A DNA stretch of 64,000 nt from an uncultured Prevotellaceae bacterium (lineage in GTDB: Bacteria > Bacteroidota > Bacteroidia > Bacteroidales > Bacteroidaceae), in the NCBI GenBank assembly GCA_900316975.1, contig ONFA01000002.1:1-64000 (forward strand). Direction: 5' to 3'. The position numbers were made by a program, and so were the translations under genes. The notes beneath the pieces were generated by a model, which ran no database searches, had not been told where the DNA came from, and worked only from the letters and a program-made list of their open reading frames with translations. Below are positions 25,004 through 34,320 of this stretch, one piece after another (positions within the stretch are counted from its first letter, which is position 1; the number at the start of each line of letters is the position of its first letter).

Positions 25004-26239
25004 CTATTCCCCTAATTTCTCGGCTACAATTTTGCAGATATTGACCACGGTTTTCATGGCTTTTTCCAGATTCTGTACAGGGCAGAACTCGTGAGGGCCA
25101 TGGAAGTTGAGACCGCCGGCAAAGATGTTGGGGCAGGGAAGGCCCATGAAAGAGAGTTGCGCACCGTCAGTGCCACCACGGATGGCTTTGATTTTGGGAG
25201 TCATACCCGCTTCTGTAATGGCTTGCTTGGCTATGTCGATGATGTGCATCTTGTCCTCCAACTTCTCGCGCATGTTGTAGTATTGGTCTTTTGTTTCAAG
25301 CAATGCCACACCTTCACCATACTTCTCATTGATGGTTTTCACTATATCGGAAATCTCTGCTTTGCGGCTCTCGAAAAACTCTCGGTCGTGATCGCGAATA
25401 ATGAATGAGAGTTGCGCTTTCTCAACGCTTCCGCTCATGTTGGTGAGGTGGAAAAAACCTTCATAGTCCTCTGTGGTTTCTGGGGTCTCGTCGGATGGCA
25501 GCATCTGAACCAATTCTGTGGCGATGCGGGCAGCATTGACCATCTTGTCTTTAGCATAGCCAGGATGAACGGAACAGCCATTGACGGTGATTTTAGCAGA
25601 GGCGGCATTGAAGTTCTCAAATTCAATTTCGCCTTCCTCGCTGCCGTCCATTGTGTAGGCGAACTCACAACCGAATTTTTCTACATTGAAATGACGTGCT
25701 CCAAGCCCAATCTCTTCATCGGGATTGAAACCGATGCGGATTTTGCCATGTTTGATGTCTGGATGCTGTTGCAGATAGACCATTGCTTGTACAATTTCAG
25801 CAATGCCAGCCTTGTCATCTGCACCTAACAGGGTGGTGCCGTCGGTCACGATGAGGTCCTCGCCTTTATGGTAGAGCAGTTCGGGGAACTTTTCTACAGA
25901 TGTGACAATGCCTTCAGATAGGATGATGTCATTTCCATCGTAATTCCTAATGATGCGGGGTTTTATGTCCTTTCCCGAAGCGTCGGGACTGGTGTCCATG
26001 TGGGCAATGAATCCAATGGTCGGAACCTGCTTGTCAGTGTTAGCAGGTAGGGTGGCGTACAGATAGCCCAATTCGTCCAGTTCAACATCATGTAATCCTT
26101 CTGCCACCAATTCCTCTTTGAGATGTCGTGCGAAGATGCGCTGTTTCTCAGTGGAAGGTGTTATATGGGTCGCTTCAGATGATTGTGTGTCGAAGGCGAC
26201 ATAACTCAAAAAACGTTCAACTATATTCATCTTTTCCAA
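25004..26239 (-). CDS. pepT: Peptidase T (tripeptide aminopeptidase)
   Basis: 411 residues (an ATG three codons later is also possible). M20 metallopeptidase with [14 protein letters not shown] (zinc His), [13 protein letters not shown] (bridging Asp), [14 protein letters not shown] (catalytic Glu pair) and [19 protein letters not shown] near the end. It removes the N-terminal residue of tripeptides. Single gene, convergent with hslR and divergent from the polysaccharide locus. Confidence 0.97.
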   Translation of the reverse strand: MEKMNIVERFLSYVAFDTQSSEATHITPSTEKQRIFARHLKEELVAEGLHDVELDELGYLYATLPANTDKQVPTIGFIAHMDTSPDASGKDIKPRIIRNYDGNDIILSEGIVTSVEKFPELLYHKGEDLIVTDGTTLLGADDKAGIAEIVQAMVYLQQHPDIKHGKIRIGFNPDEEIGLGARHFNVEKFGCEFAYTMDGSEEGEIEFENFNAASAKITVNGCSVHPGYAKDKMVNAARIATELVQMLPSDETPETTEDYEGFFHLTNMSGSVEKAQLSFIIRDHDREFFESRKAEISDIVKTINEKYGEGVALLETKDQYYNMREKLEDKMHIIDIAKQAITEAGMTPKIKAIRGGTDGAQLSFMGLPCPNIFAGGLNFHGPHEFCPVQNLEKAMKTVVNICKIVAEKLGE

Positions 26240-26357
26240 TGTTAATTAAGTGTTCATAAAAGGAGAGAAAAAGGTCGCAGATAAATGATTCAGGCCTTTC
26301 CTGATGCGAATTTAGTAAAAAACTTTGAATATATGCTATTTATCCATAAATTATCGT

Positions 26358-26365
26358 TAACTTTG
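26358..26365 (+). promoter_or_regulatory. -7 element for the polysaccharide operon
   Basis: TAACTTTG, followed by an A+T-rich leader of about 82 nt up to ATG 26,451. No inverted repeats of an invertible promoter and no UpxY-like antiterminator gene are present, unlike Bacteroides capsule loci. Confidence 0.55.
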
Positions 26366-26450
26366 TTCGATTTTTGTAAAAAAGCAATATAATAAATGTG
26401 TAAGCATTTCGTTATATATTATATATATACAAGGAAAAAGTAAACGATTG

Positions 26451-27062
26451 ATGAATCAAGCGAAAGAGTCGATTAACATAGACGGAATGAATGGACTGGA
26501 AAGGGCTTTGAAGCGTGTGGGCGATGTTGTGGGTGCCATCTTTTTGATGATAGTCCTGTCTCCTGCCTTTCTATACATTTACATTAGACAGAAATGGAAT
26601 GCCTCTGGACCTGTCATCTATAGCCAAGAGCGAATTGGCAAAGGGGGAAAGCCATTTAGGATATATAAATTTCGTACGATGGTGGTGAATGCCGAGAAGG
26701 ATGGTGTGCCGCAGTTGGAGCAAGAGGATGACCCTCGTTTGACTGAGTTCGGAAAAGTGTTGCGTAAGCACCATCTGGATGAGTTGCCGCAGATATGGAA
26801 TGTGCTGAAGGGGGAGATGTCTTTTGTGGGATATCGTCCCGAACGCCAGTTCTTCATTGACAAGATCATGGAACGGAATCCAGACTATCAGTTGCTCTAT
26901 CAGTCCGTTCCAGGTGTCACCTCGATGGCTACGATCCAAAATGGCTATACTGACACGATGGATAAGATGCTGAGGAGGCTTGACATGGATCTTGATTATT
27001 TGAAGCATCGCAGTCTGTGGGTTGATGCCCAAATCATATTCAAAACATTGTTTAATATCTAA
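26451..27062 (+). CDS. Initiating sugar-phosphate transferase (small monotopic PGT)
   Basis: 203 residues from ATG 26,451. One N-terminal re-entrant membrane helix (VGAIFLMIVLSPAFLYIYI), then the bacterial sugar transferase domain: GPVIYSQERIGKGGKPFRIYKFRTM, with the catalytic Asp-Glu in LRKHHLDELPQIWNVLKGEMSFVGYRPER. This is the short PglC-like form, without the N-terminal domain of WcaJ. It moves a sugar-1-phosphate onto undecaprenyl phosphate to start the repeat unit of the locus. Confidence 0.92.
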   Translation: MNQAKESINIDGMNGLERALKRVGDVVGAIFLMIVLSPAFLYIYIRQKWNASGPVIYSQERIGKGGKPFRIYKFRTMVVNAEKDGVPQLEQEDDPRLTEFGKVLRKHHLDELPQIWNVLKGEMSFVGYRPERQFFIDKIMERNPDYQLLYQSVPGVTSMATIQNGYTDTMDKMLRRLDMDLDYLKHRSLWVDAQIIFKTLFNI

Positions 27063-27080
27063 ATCCTATATATAAGCGCC

Positions 27081-29639
27081 ATGAAGTTGTCTTTCGTAAA
27101 AAGATTAGTATTTATCTTCGGACTCTTGGTCTGCACATTGCCTGCTTTTTCTCAGTCAATGACTGATGAGCAGGTTATCAGTTATGTACAGCAAGAACAG
27201 GAAAAAGGTTCCACCCAACAGCAGATTGTGACCAAACTGTTGCAAAAGGGTGTGACCACTGAGCAGTTGCGCCGTATCCGAAAAAAATATGAAGCAGAAC
27301 AACAGAACTTGGGTGCATCAGACTTGACTGGGCAGAATGCGGGAAAGTCGCAGAGCCGTTTGCGTCAGGAAAGACAAGAACAGGGGGAGAGGAATCAGCG
27401 ACAGAATCAGTATATGATTCAATCACAGATGCGTGTCCAGAACCGTAACTACGGAACCCGTGAAGAACGTGAACAGGCTTTGAATGATGAAATCGGTTTC
27501 ATGGACATAGACTCGCTCATCTATTACCAGAATTATTTCAAGAATGAAAGTGAGGTGTTTGGTCGTAACATCTTCAATAATCAGATGCTGACCTTTCAAC
27601 CTAACATGAATATGGCAACTCCAGCTAACTATCGTTTGGGTGCGGGCGATGATGTGATTATAGACATTTGGGGCGCTTCGCAAGAAACTTTTACGGAAAC
27701 GATTTCTCCCGATGGAGTTGTGGTCGTTCAAGGGGTTGGACCATGTAAGATTGGTGGCATGAGTGTGGCAGAAGCCACTAATTATCTTCGTTCACGCTTG
27801 GGACAATTCTATTCTGATTCAAATATATCATTGTCTGTAGGTAGCACACGTAGCATACAGGTGCAGGTGCTGGGCGAAGTCAATGTGCCAGGAACTTATA
27901 CATTGAGTTCTTTGTCATCAGCCTTCAATGCATTGTATGCCGCAGGCGGTATCAACGACATAGGTACGCTTCGTGACATTAAGGTCTATCGCCAAGGGCG
28001 TGCCATTTCCTCTATTGACGTGTATGACTACATCTTGAATGGCAATGCACGTGGTGATGTGCGATTGAACGACAATGACATTGTGGTGGTCGGTGCATAC
28101 GATGCATTGGTGGAAGTGCGTGGTAAAGTGAAACGTCCGATGTTTTATGAGATGAAGCGGAATGAGACTCTTTCCACATTGCTTAGTTATACAGGCGGTT
28201 TCACAGGGGATGCCTACAAAAAGAGTATCCGCGTGACACGCAAGGATGGAGCAGAGTATTCGATTCATACTGTGGGTGAGTTCGATTGGAGCAACTTTAC
28301 GTTGGCTGATGGCGATTCTATCTCTGTTGATAGTGTGGTTCCACGATATTCCAACATGGTAGAAGTGCGTGGTGCCGTTTTCCATAGTGGTATGTATGAA
28401 TTGGGTGGTAATATCAGTTCCGTTAGGGATTTGGTTCATGCAGCCGAAGGCTTGCGTGAAGATGCTTTCATCAACCGCGCTGTGATGCATCGTCAGAAAG
28501 AAGACCTCACACTGGAGGTCTTGGCTGTCGACATAAAGGGTATTATGGATGGTACTGTGGCTGATATACCTCTGCGTAAGAACGATGTGCTGTTTGTTCC
28601 AAGTAAGCTCGACATGAGGGGCGAACAGACGTTGTCTATCACAGGTGAGGTGAATTATCCAGGTGTCTATGTGTATGCCGACAATACGACGGTTGAAGAT
28701 TTGGTGTTGCAGGCTGGAGGCTTGACCGATGCCGCATCAACCGTGAAAGTGGATGTGTACAGACGCATAGATGACCCGCATGCATTGGTGGATAATGAGA
28801 AACTGACAGAAACATTCTCCTTTGCGTTGAAGGATGGTTTTGTGGTGGATGGCGAACCAGGTTTTGTCCTGAAGCCTTATGATCAGGTGGCTGTCAGAAA
28901 GAGTCCTTCTTATTCGGAACAGCAGAATGTCTCTGTCGCTGGTGCCATCAATTTTGAGGGAACTTATGCCATGAGTAATAAAAATTATCGTTTGAGCGAT
29001 TTGGTGAATGCGGCAGGTGGACTCAGTTCATTGGGCTATGCGAAAGGTGCTCGTTTGGAAAGAAAAATGACGGATGAAGAGCGACAGCAGCAAGAGGCAT
29101 CCCTCAGAGCAGCCCAAATCACACTCTATGAAGAGTCTATGCAAGGTGACAATAAGAACTTTGATTTGAATCGTGCCGATTCTTTGTTGCTGATGAAACT
29201 TGACATTGGTACGACTTTCCCTGTGTCCATCGACCTCGAAAAGGCGATTGCGCAACCTGGCTGTGAAGAGGACATCGTGTTGAGAGAGGGTGACAAACTG
29301 ATTGTCCCTCAGTATTCTTCAATTGTGAAGGTGAGCGGAGATGTGATGTACCCAATTTCGATGAACTATAAGAAGGGGGAATCTCTCAACTACTACATTA
29401 AGCGTGCAGGTGGATATGGAGATAATGCCCGAAAGGCTCGTGTCTATGCAGTCTATATGAATGGTGCTGTGGAACTGATCAGCCATCGAAGCAAGAAAGC
29501 AGTAGAACCTGGCTGTACGATTGTGGTGCCATCGAAAAAGCAAAAGAACAAGATGACAACCGCAGAGTATGCAGCCATGGGTACATCTGCCGCATCTATT
29601 GCAACTATGATGGTGACAATTGCAAATATCTTAAAGTAA
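27081..29639 (+). CDS. Polysaccharide export outer-membrane protein with SLBB domains (Wza-like)
   Basis: 852 residues, much longer than Wza. Signal peptide ending AFSQ (about 25), a Gln-rich helical region (to about 150), a polysaccharide export domain (NYRLGAGDDVIIDIWGASQETFTETISPDG) and at least five SLBB repeats, recognisable by phrases like VQVLGEVNVPGTYTL, VEVRGAVFHSGMYEL and VSVAGAINFEGTYAM. The C-terminus has a hydrophobic segment, AAMGTSAASIATMMVTIANIL, which may span a membrane. Expected role: conduit for the polysaccharide. Confidence 0.92.
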   Translation: MKLSFVKRLVFIFGLLVCTLPAFSQSMTDEQVISYVQQEQEKGSTQQQIVTKLLQKGVTTEQLRRIRKKYEAEQQNLGASDLTGQNAGKSQSRLRQERQEQGERNQRQNQYMIQSQMRVQNRNYGTREEREQALNDEIGFMDIDSLIYYQNYFKNESEVFGRNIFNNQMLTFQPNMNMATPANYRLGAGDDVIIDIWGASQETFTETISPDGVVVVQGVGPCKIGGMSVAEATNYLRSRLGQFYSDSNISLSVGSTRSIQVQVLGEVNVPGTYTLSSLSSAFNALYAAGGINDIGTLRDIKVYRQGRAISSIDVYDYILNGNARGDVRLNDNDIVVVGAYDALVEVRGKVKRPMFYEMKRNETLSTLLSYTGGFTGDAYKKSIRVTRKDGAEYSIHTVGEFDWSNFTLADGDSISVDSVVPRYSNMVEVRGAVFHSGMYELGGNISSVRDLVHAAEGLREDAFINRAVMHRQKEDLTLEVLAVDIKGIMDGTVADIPLRKNDVLFVPSKLDMRGEQTLSITGEVNYPGVYVYADNTTVEDLVLQAGGLTDAASTVKVDVYRRIDDPHALVDNEKLTETFSFALKDGFVVDGEPGFVLKPYDQVAVRKSPSYSEQQNVSVAGAINFEGTYAMSNKNYRLSDLVNAAGGLSSLGYAKGARLERKMTDEERQQQEASLRAAQITLYEESMQGDNKNFDLNRADSLLLMKLDIGTTFPVSIDLEKAIAQPGCEEDIVLREGDKLIVPQYSSIVKVSGDVMYPISMNYKKGESLNYYIKRAGGYGDNARKARVYAVYMNGAVELISHRSKKAVEPGCTIVVPSKKQKNKMTTAEYAAMGTSAASIATMMVTIANILK

Positions 29640-30746
29640 ATGATGGATAAAAAATATGATTTTCTGATTGTTGGCACAGGATTGTTTGGTGCTGTGTCTG
29701 CCTACCTCTTGAAGAAGAAAGGATATTCCATTCTTTTGATAGACAAACGTGACCATATTGGTGGCAATATCTATACGGAGAATGTGAATGGCATCAATGT
29801 GCATAAGTATGGAGCCCATATTTTCCATACAAGCAACAAGGAGGTATGGCAATTTGTGAATAGTTTTGTGGAATTCAACCGCTATACTAATTCTCCGGTG
29901 GCAAACTATAAAGGCAGACTCTACAATCTTCCTTTCAATATGAACACTTTCTACCAGATGTGGGGTGTGAAGACCCCGGAAGAGGCGAAGGCGAAGATTG
30001 AAGAGCAGAAGAGGGAATATCATCTTGAGAATCCGAAGAACCTTGAAGAACAAGCCATCAGCCTGATAGGGAAAGACATCTACGAAGCACTGATCAAAGG
30101 TTATACGCAGAAGCAATGGGGACGAAAATGTACGGAACTTCCAGCTTTCATCATCAAGCGTCTTCCAGTGCGTTTCACGTTCGACAACAACTATTTCAAT
30201 GACAAGTATCAAGGTATTCCCGAGGGGGGCTACACTGCTCTTGTGGAGAAAATGATAGAGGGATGCGAGGTGCGTTTAGGTATTGACTATTTCGATCAGA
30301 AAGAAGAACTTGATGCTTGTGTCGGCAAGGTAATTTATACAGGTGAGATTGACCGTTACTTTGACTATCGGTATGGCCATTTGCAGTATCGCACTGTGTC
30401 TTTCGAGACCGAATTGCTGGAAGGTGTGGAGAACTATCAGGGCAATGCCGTGGTTAATTATACCGATGCCGAAACGCCTTATACGCGTATCATTGAGCAT
30501 AAACATTTTGAATATGGTACTCAACCCGACACTGTCATCTCCAAGGAATATAGCAAGGAGTGGCAGCCTGGTGATGAACCCTACTATCCTGTGAATGATG
30601 ATAAGAACTCCGAACTTTATGCCAAGTATAAGGCACTTGCTGATGCCCAAACCAAAGTCATCTTTGGTGGTCGCCTTGCGGAGTATAAGTATTATGATAT
30701 GCACAAGGTGATAGAAAGGGCCTTTGAACTGGTGAGTGGTATTTAA
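29640..30746 (+). CDS. glf: UDP-galactopyranose mutase
   Basis: 368 residues; the ATG directly abuts the stop of the export gene. FAD-binding VGTGLFGAVSAYLLKKKG at the N-terminus, then DKRDHIGGNIYTE and GAHIFHTSNKEVW. It converts UDP-galactopyranose to UDP-galactofuranose, so the surface polysaccharide probably contains galactofuranose. Confidence 0.96.
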   Translation: MMDKKYDFLIVGTGLFGAVSAYLLKKKGYSILLIDKRDHIGGNIYTENVNGINVHKYGAHIFHTSNKEVWQFVNSFVEFNRYTNSPVANYKGRLYNLPFNMNTFYQMWGVKTPEEAKAKIEEQKREYHLENPKNLEEQAISLIGKDIYEALIKGYTQKQWGRKCTELPAFIIKRLPVRFTFDNNYFNDKYQGIPEGGYTALVEKMIEGCEVRLGIDYFDQKEELDACVGKVIYTGEIDRYFDYRYGHLQYRTVSFETELLEGVENYQGNAVVNYTDAETPYTRIIEHKHFEYGTQPDTVISKEYSKEWQPGDEPYYPVNDDKNSELYAKYKALADAQTKVIFGGRLAEYKYYDMHKVIERAFELVSGI

Positions 30747-30788
30747 CGTGGCGAATATCTATAATTGCTAAACGATTAAATAGTTTTT

Positions 30789-31871
30789 ATGGAAGAAAAA
30801 GTTAATAATGCGAAGATTATCGATTTGTATAAAGTTTGGAAAGCAATGTGGCGCGAAAGAAAACTTTATTATAAAGTATTGCCCATTGTTTTTGTGTTGT
30901 CCTGTATATGGATTTTACCACAGCCCAGATATTATGAAACCTCCGTTTCTTTGGCGCCAGAATCGGGGGGGGGAGAGAATGGAGGTCTCGCATCAATTGC
31001 CTCTTCCTTTGGTTTTACTATTGGTGGTATGGATGGTGGTGGAGATGCCATTTACCCGATTTTGTATCCAGAGTTGTTTGAGTCTCCTGAATTTCTGGTG
31101 AGTTTGTTTGATATACAAGTAACAACAGATGATGGAGAACTGACAACCGATTATTATACATATCTGAAGGAGCATCAAAAAAAGAATTGGTTGACGAAGC
31201 CTTTCGTCGATGCCGCGCGTTGGGTGAAAAAGTTATTTGCAGAGAAACGCCAAGATTTGGGTGGCGGTGCTGCTGGGAAAATCAATCCGTTCAGAATGTC
31301 TGAAGAAGATGATGCTTTGATGAATGATGTGAAAGAATCCATTAAGTGTGCTGTAGATAAGAAGACTGATGTGACGACAATTTCCGTGCAAGATCAGGAT
31401 CCGTTGGTATGTGCCATTATTGCAGATTCTGTGAAACAGCGTCTGCAGGATTTTATTATTCGGTATAGAACTAGTAAGGCTAGGCAGGATATGGAATATT
31501 ATCAAACTTTGTCGGCTCAGGCGCTTGCTGATTATGAAGATGCTGTGAAGAAGTACAGTGATTATTGCGACTCTCATAAGAATGTCATTTTACAGGTGAA
31601 CATTTCTGAACGTGACGAGTTGGAGAATAAAATGTCATCAAAGTACAACACTTATAATGCAATGAATCTCCAAATGGAGGCAGCAAAAGCAAAGATTCAA
31701 GAAAGAACTCCGTCTTTTACGACGTTGAAGAGTGCTTCTGTACCTATTAAACCTGCTGGTCCCAAAAGAATGCTTTTCGTTTTGGGTATGGTGTTATTGG
31801 CAACATTCATTACATCGTTGTATGTGGCGAGGGATGAATTCTTTGTTCAGTCAAGCCGTACGTCCCATTGA
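30789..31871 (+). CDS. wzz: Wzz-type chain-length determinant
   Basis: 360 residues with membrane helices at both ends (about 30-48 and 330-350) and a large outer domain with coiled coil (about 215-310). VPIKPAGPKRMLFVLGMVLL is the Pro-rich C-terminal signature. No kinase domain follows, so it resembles Wzz rather than Wzc. It sets the modal length of the polymer made by Wzy. A run of nine G (30965-30973) encodes SGGGE at about residue 60 and could slip; loss of one G leads to a stop at 31,101 after about 103 codons. Confidence 0.88.
   Translation: MEEKVNNAKIIDLYKVWKAMWRERKLYYKVLPIVFVLSCIWILPQPRYYETSVSLAPESGGGENGGLASIASSFGFTIGGMDGGGDAIYPILYPELFESPEFLVSLFDIQVTTDDGELTTDYYTYLKEHQKKNWLTKPFVDAARWVKKLFAEKRQDLGGGAAGKINPFRMSEEDDALMNDVKESIKCAVDKKTDVTTISVQDQDPLVCAIIADSVKQRLQDFIIRYRTSKARQDMEYYQTLSAQALADYEDAVKKYSDYCDSHKNVILQVNISERDELENKMSSKYNTYNAMNLQMEAAKAKIQERTPSFTTLKSASVPIKPAGPKRMLFVLGMVLLATFITSLYVARDEFFVQSSRTSH
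30965..30973 (+). repeat. G9 homopolymer in wzz
   Basis: Nine consecutive G inside the reading frame. Long G or C runs in surface-polysaccharide genes are classic slippage sites. The surrounding glycines are not in a conserved motif, so the run is not required by function. Confidence 0.95.
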
Positions 31872-31986
31872 ATGGCATGATAGTTCATCTCTTGTTATTC
31901 TTTGTGATTGATTCTTATCATTGTTAAAAGAATGCATATGCATGATTTTTAGATAGATACACAACAGGATATACCTCAGACTCTAT

Positions 31987-33315
31987 ATGCGTTTTATAAA
32001 AAGCTATGACATATCTGAAAAAAAGAAAAGAGCTCTTACGAATATTGTATGGGCTATAGGAGGCAAGGTGGTTAGTCTGATGAGTGTCCTTGTTGTAGGA
32101 ATCATTGTCGCGCGATACTTGGGTAAAGAGCAATATGGCATCATGAATTACGTTGTGAGCTTTGTCGCCATTTTTCAAGTGTTTGCAGATTTTGGTCTAG
32201 ACCTTATACAGATACGTGAAGAGTCTAAGAATCCTCATTTAAGGGATAAGATAATAGGTACCGTATTCACTTTGAAACTTTTGTTTGCAGTCGTAGCATT
32301 TTTGGCAATTCTTATCTTTATTTTTCTTCTTGAAAATAATTCGGAAATCCGTTGTTACATCATGCTTTATGCGTTTTCTGTGATTTTGAACACAACATGG
32401 GTGTCACGCAATCATTTTACGGCTATTGTTTGGAATGAGTATGTAGTGAAGACGGAGATTTCCAGAACTCTTGTTGGGATGTTGGTAAAGGTATGCCTTG
32501 TGGCTTTCCATCTTCCTTTGGTATGGTTTATCTGTTCGTTGGTTCTGGATTCTATCCTTTTGGCATCTGGATATACCTTATCATACATTAAAAAGGTGGA
32601 TTCAGTGAAGAAATGGGCTTTTGATAAAACGCTGGCTAATTATATGTTGAAGCAATCATTCCCTCTGCTTTTGTCTGGGGCAGCAATTATTGTTTATAAT
32701 CGTATAGACCAAGTGATGATTGCAAACATGATTGACCAAAGTCATTTGGGAGTGTACTCCGTGGCTGTCCGTTTTGTGGAGATTTTAGTTTTTGTTCCAA
32801 CTATTATCTCGCATACAGTTAGTCCCTTGCTTATAGAAACTCGTCAGAAGAGCATGGAACGGTATGAGTATCTTTCTGGTGTTTTTATGAATGTAACCGT
32901 TTCGGTTTGTGTTATACTTGCAATTTTAACTTGTTTGTTGTCTTATCCAATCGTGTATGTCACTTTTGGACAAGCATATATAGGAGCAGCCTCCGTTCTT
33001 TCCATTTTGGCGTTCAAGGTAATAGGGGATGCGCTCTCACAGACTTCAGGACAACTGATGGTTATAGAGGGGATACAGAAATACGCATCGGTAAGAAATG
33101 TTATTGGTTGCGTGACATGTGTGGTGCTTAATCTGCTCTTGATTAAAGATTTTGGGATTCATGGTGCTGCGTATGTGGCAATTATCACCATTTTTGTCTC
33201 TGGAACATTATCGGACTTTTTAATTCCTCCATATCAAAAGATTTTTCATAAACAGATGAGAGCCGTCTTTATTGGATGGAAAGATATTATTCACATTAAA
33301 ACATTGCTTCGATGA
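31987..33315 (+). CDS. wzx: Wzx-type flippase (polysaccharide biosynthesis protein)
   Basis: 442 residues with about twelve to fourteen membrane segments. KRALTNIVWAIGGKVVSLMSVLVVG and ARYLGKEQYGIMNYVVSFVAIFQVFADFG-like sequence mark the MATE/PST superfamily member that flips undecaprenyl-linked repeat units across the inner membrane. A 115-bp gap separates it from wzz. It overlaps the next gene by 4 bp. A+T content is clearly higher here than in the locus's first genes. Confidence 0.92.
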   Translation: MRFIKSYDISEKKKRALTNIVWAIGGKVVSLMSVLVVGIIVARYLGKEQYGIMNYVVSFVAIFQVFADFGLDLIQIREESKNPHLRDKIIGTVFTLKLLFAVVAFLAILIFIFLLENNSEIRCYIMLYAFSVILNTTWVSRNHFTAIVWNEYVVKTEISRTLVGMLVKVCLVAFHLPLVWFICSLVLDSILLASGYTLSYIKKVDSVKKWAFDKTLANYMLKQSFPLLLSGAAIIVYNRIDQVMIANMIDQSHLGVYSVAVRFVEILVFVPTIISHTVSPLLIETRQKSMERYEYLSGVFMNVTVSVCVILAILTCLLSYPIVYVTFGQAYIGAASVLSILAFKVIGDALSQTSGQLMVIEGIQKYASVRNVIGCVTCVVLNLLLIKDFGIHGAAYVAIITIFVSGTLSDFLIPPYQKIFHKQMRAVFIGWKDIIHIKTLLR

Positions 33316-34307
33316 CCTTCTCGCAAACATATAAAGATATAAGAAAACGTTTGTCGCTTCCAATTCTGTTTCTTATGGAGACGTTTACCTATTGGGTGCT
33401 GCTTTGCCGATATAATGCATCCATGAATACGGATGCAGATATTCGAAAAATGCAATATACATTGTTACGTGAGAATCATACCATAGAAAAGGGTATGTCT
33501 ATACGTAACACACGCCGTGGTTTTGGACAGGCAAAAGTGACAGCACTTATTCAACGTCTTCGCCTCTATAATCGATTGTATGGTTCACAAGATAAGTCTT
33601 TTCTTATCTATCCTCTTTCAACCATCAAGGCATATATTGTGTATCAAAATCAAGATAAAGTTGATATTCCCGAAATCGAAAAACTATACGCGACTCTCTG
33701 CAAAGAAGCTAATATTTCTTCAGATACAATTGGGGTACCTGCAGGAATAGACAGGGTTTTGGCTGCCAATTTGCAGAAAGAAGCAGTTGGAAACTTTTCG
33801 TCTTTGCTTTATAGCAGGCATTCCATTCGTTATTTCAAAGATGAAATACCTTCAAAAGAGTTGTTGGAGCAGGCACTGTCACTCTCTTCTCGTACTCCTT
33901 CAGCCTGCAATCGTCAGGCATGGCACACACACATCTACTTTGGTGATGATGCTCATGAGTTGCTTCATATGCAAGATGGGTGCAAAGGTTTTTGTGAGGA
34001 TGTCCATTGCTGTGTTGTGGTCACAGCCGATATGAAGGGTTTCTTAGGTCATGAACCCTTCCAGTGTTATATTGATGGAGGGCTTTATGCTCAAAATCTT
34101 ATCAATGCGTTGCATTATGTGGGATTAGGGACTATTCCACTTTCATGTGGATTTATGAGTCGGAAACTGAAAAGAATTCAGAAAAAATTTGGCATTTCCC
34201 CCAATGAGGTGATGATTGTTATCATAGGAACAGGGGTGATGTTTGATGAGATGAAAGTAGCCATCTCCACTCGTAAAGCAGTTTCCACAACCAATACTTA
34301 CCACTAA
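33312..34307 (+). CDS. Nitroreductase-family protein in the polysaccharide locus
   Basis: 331 residues. The C-terminal half (about 165-330) is a nitroreductase domain: SRHSIRYFKDEIPSKELLEQAL, then SRTPSACNRQAWHTHIYF, the FMN phosphate-binding pattern. The N-terminal 160 residues are a helical extension I do not recognise (ENHTIEKGMSIRNTRRGFG). Coupled to wzx by ATGA overlap, so it belongs to the locus. It may modify a sugar by a flavin-dependent step, or a partner protein; the reaction is unknown. Confidence 0.8.
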   Translation: MTFSQTYKDIRKRLSLPILFLMETFTYWVLLCRYNASMNTDADIRKMQYTLLRENHTIEKGMSIRNTRRGFGQAKVTALIQRLRLYNRLYGSQDKSFLIYPLSTIKAYIVYQNQDKVDIPEIEKLYATLCKEANISSDTIGVPAGIDRVLAANLQKEAVGNFSSLLYSRHSIRYFKDEIPSKELLEQALSLSSRTPSACNRQAWHTHIYFGDDAHELLHMQDGCKGFCEDVHCCVVVTADMKGFLGHEPFQCYIDGGLYAQNLINALHYVGLGTIPLSCGFMSRKLKRIQKKFGISPNEVMIVIIGTGVMFDEMKVAISTRKAVSTTNTYH

Positions 34308-34320
34308 ATATATATCTGCC

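Noticed and set aside
26240..26450. Bacteroides-type invertible capsule promoter with UpxY/UpxZ
   Set aside because: No NusG-like gene and no flanking inverted repeats were found before the locus.
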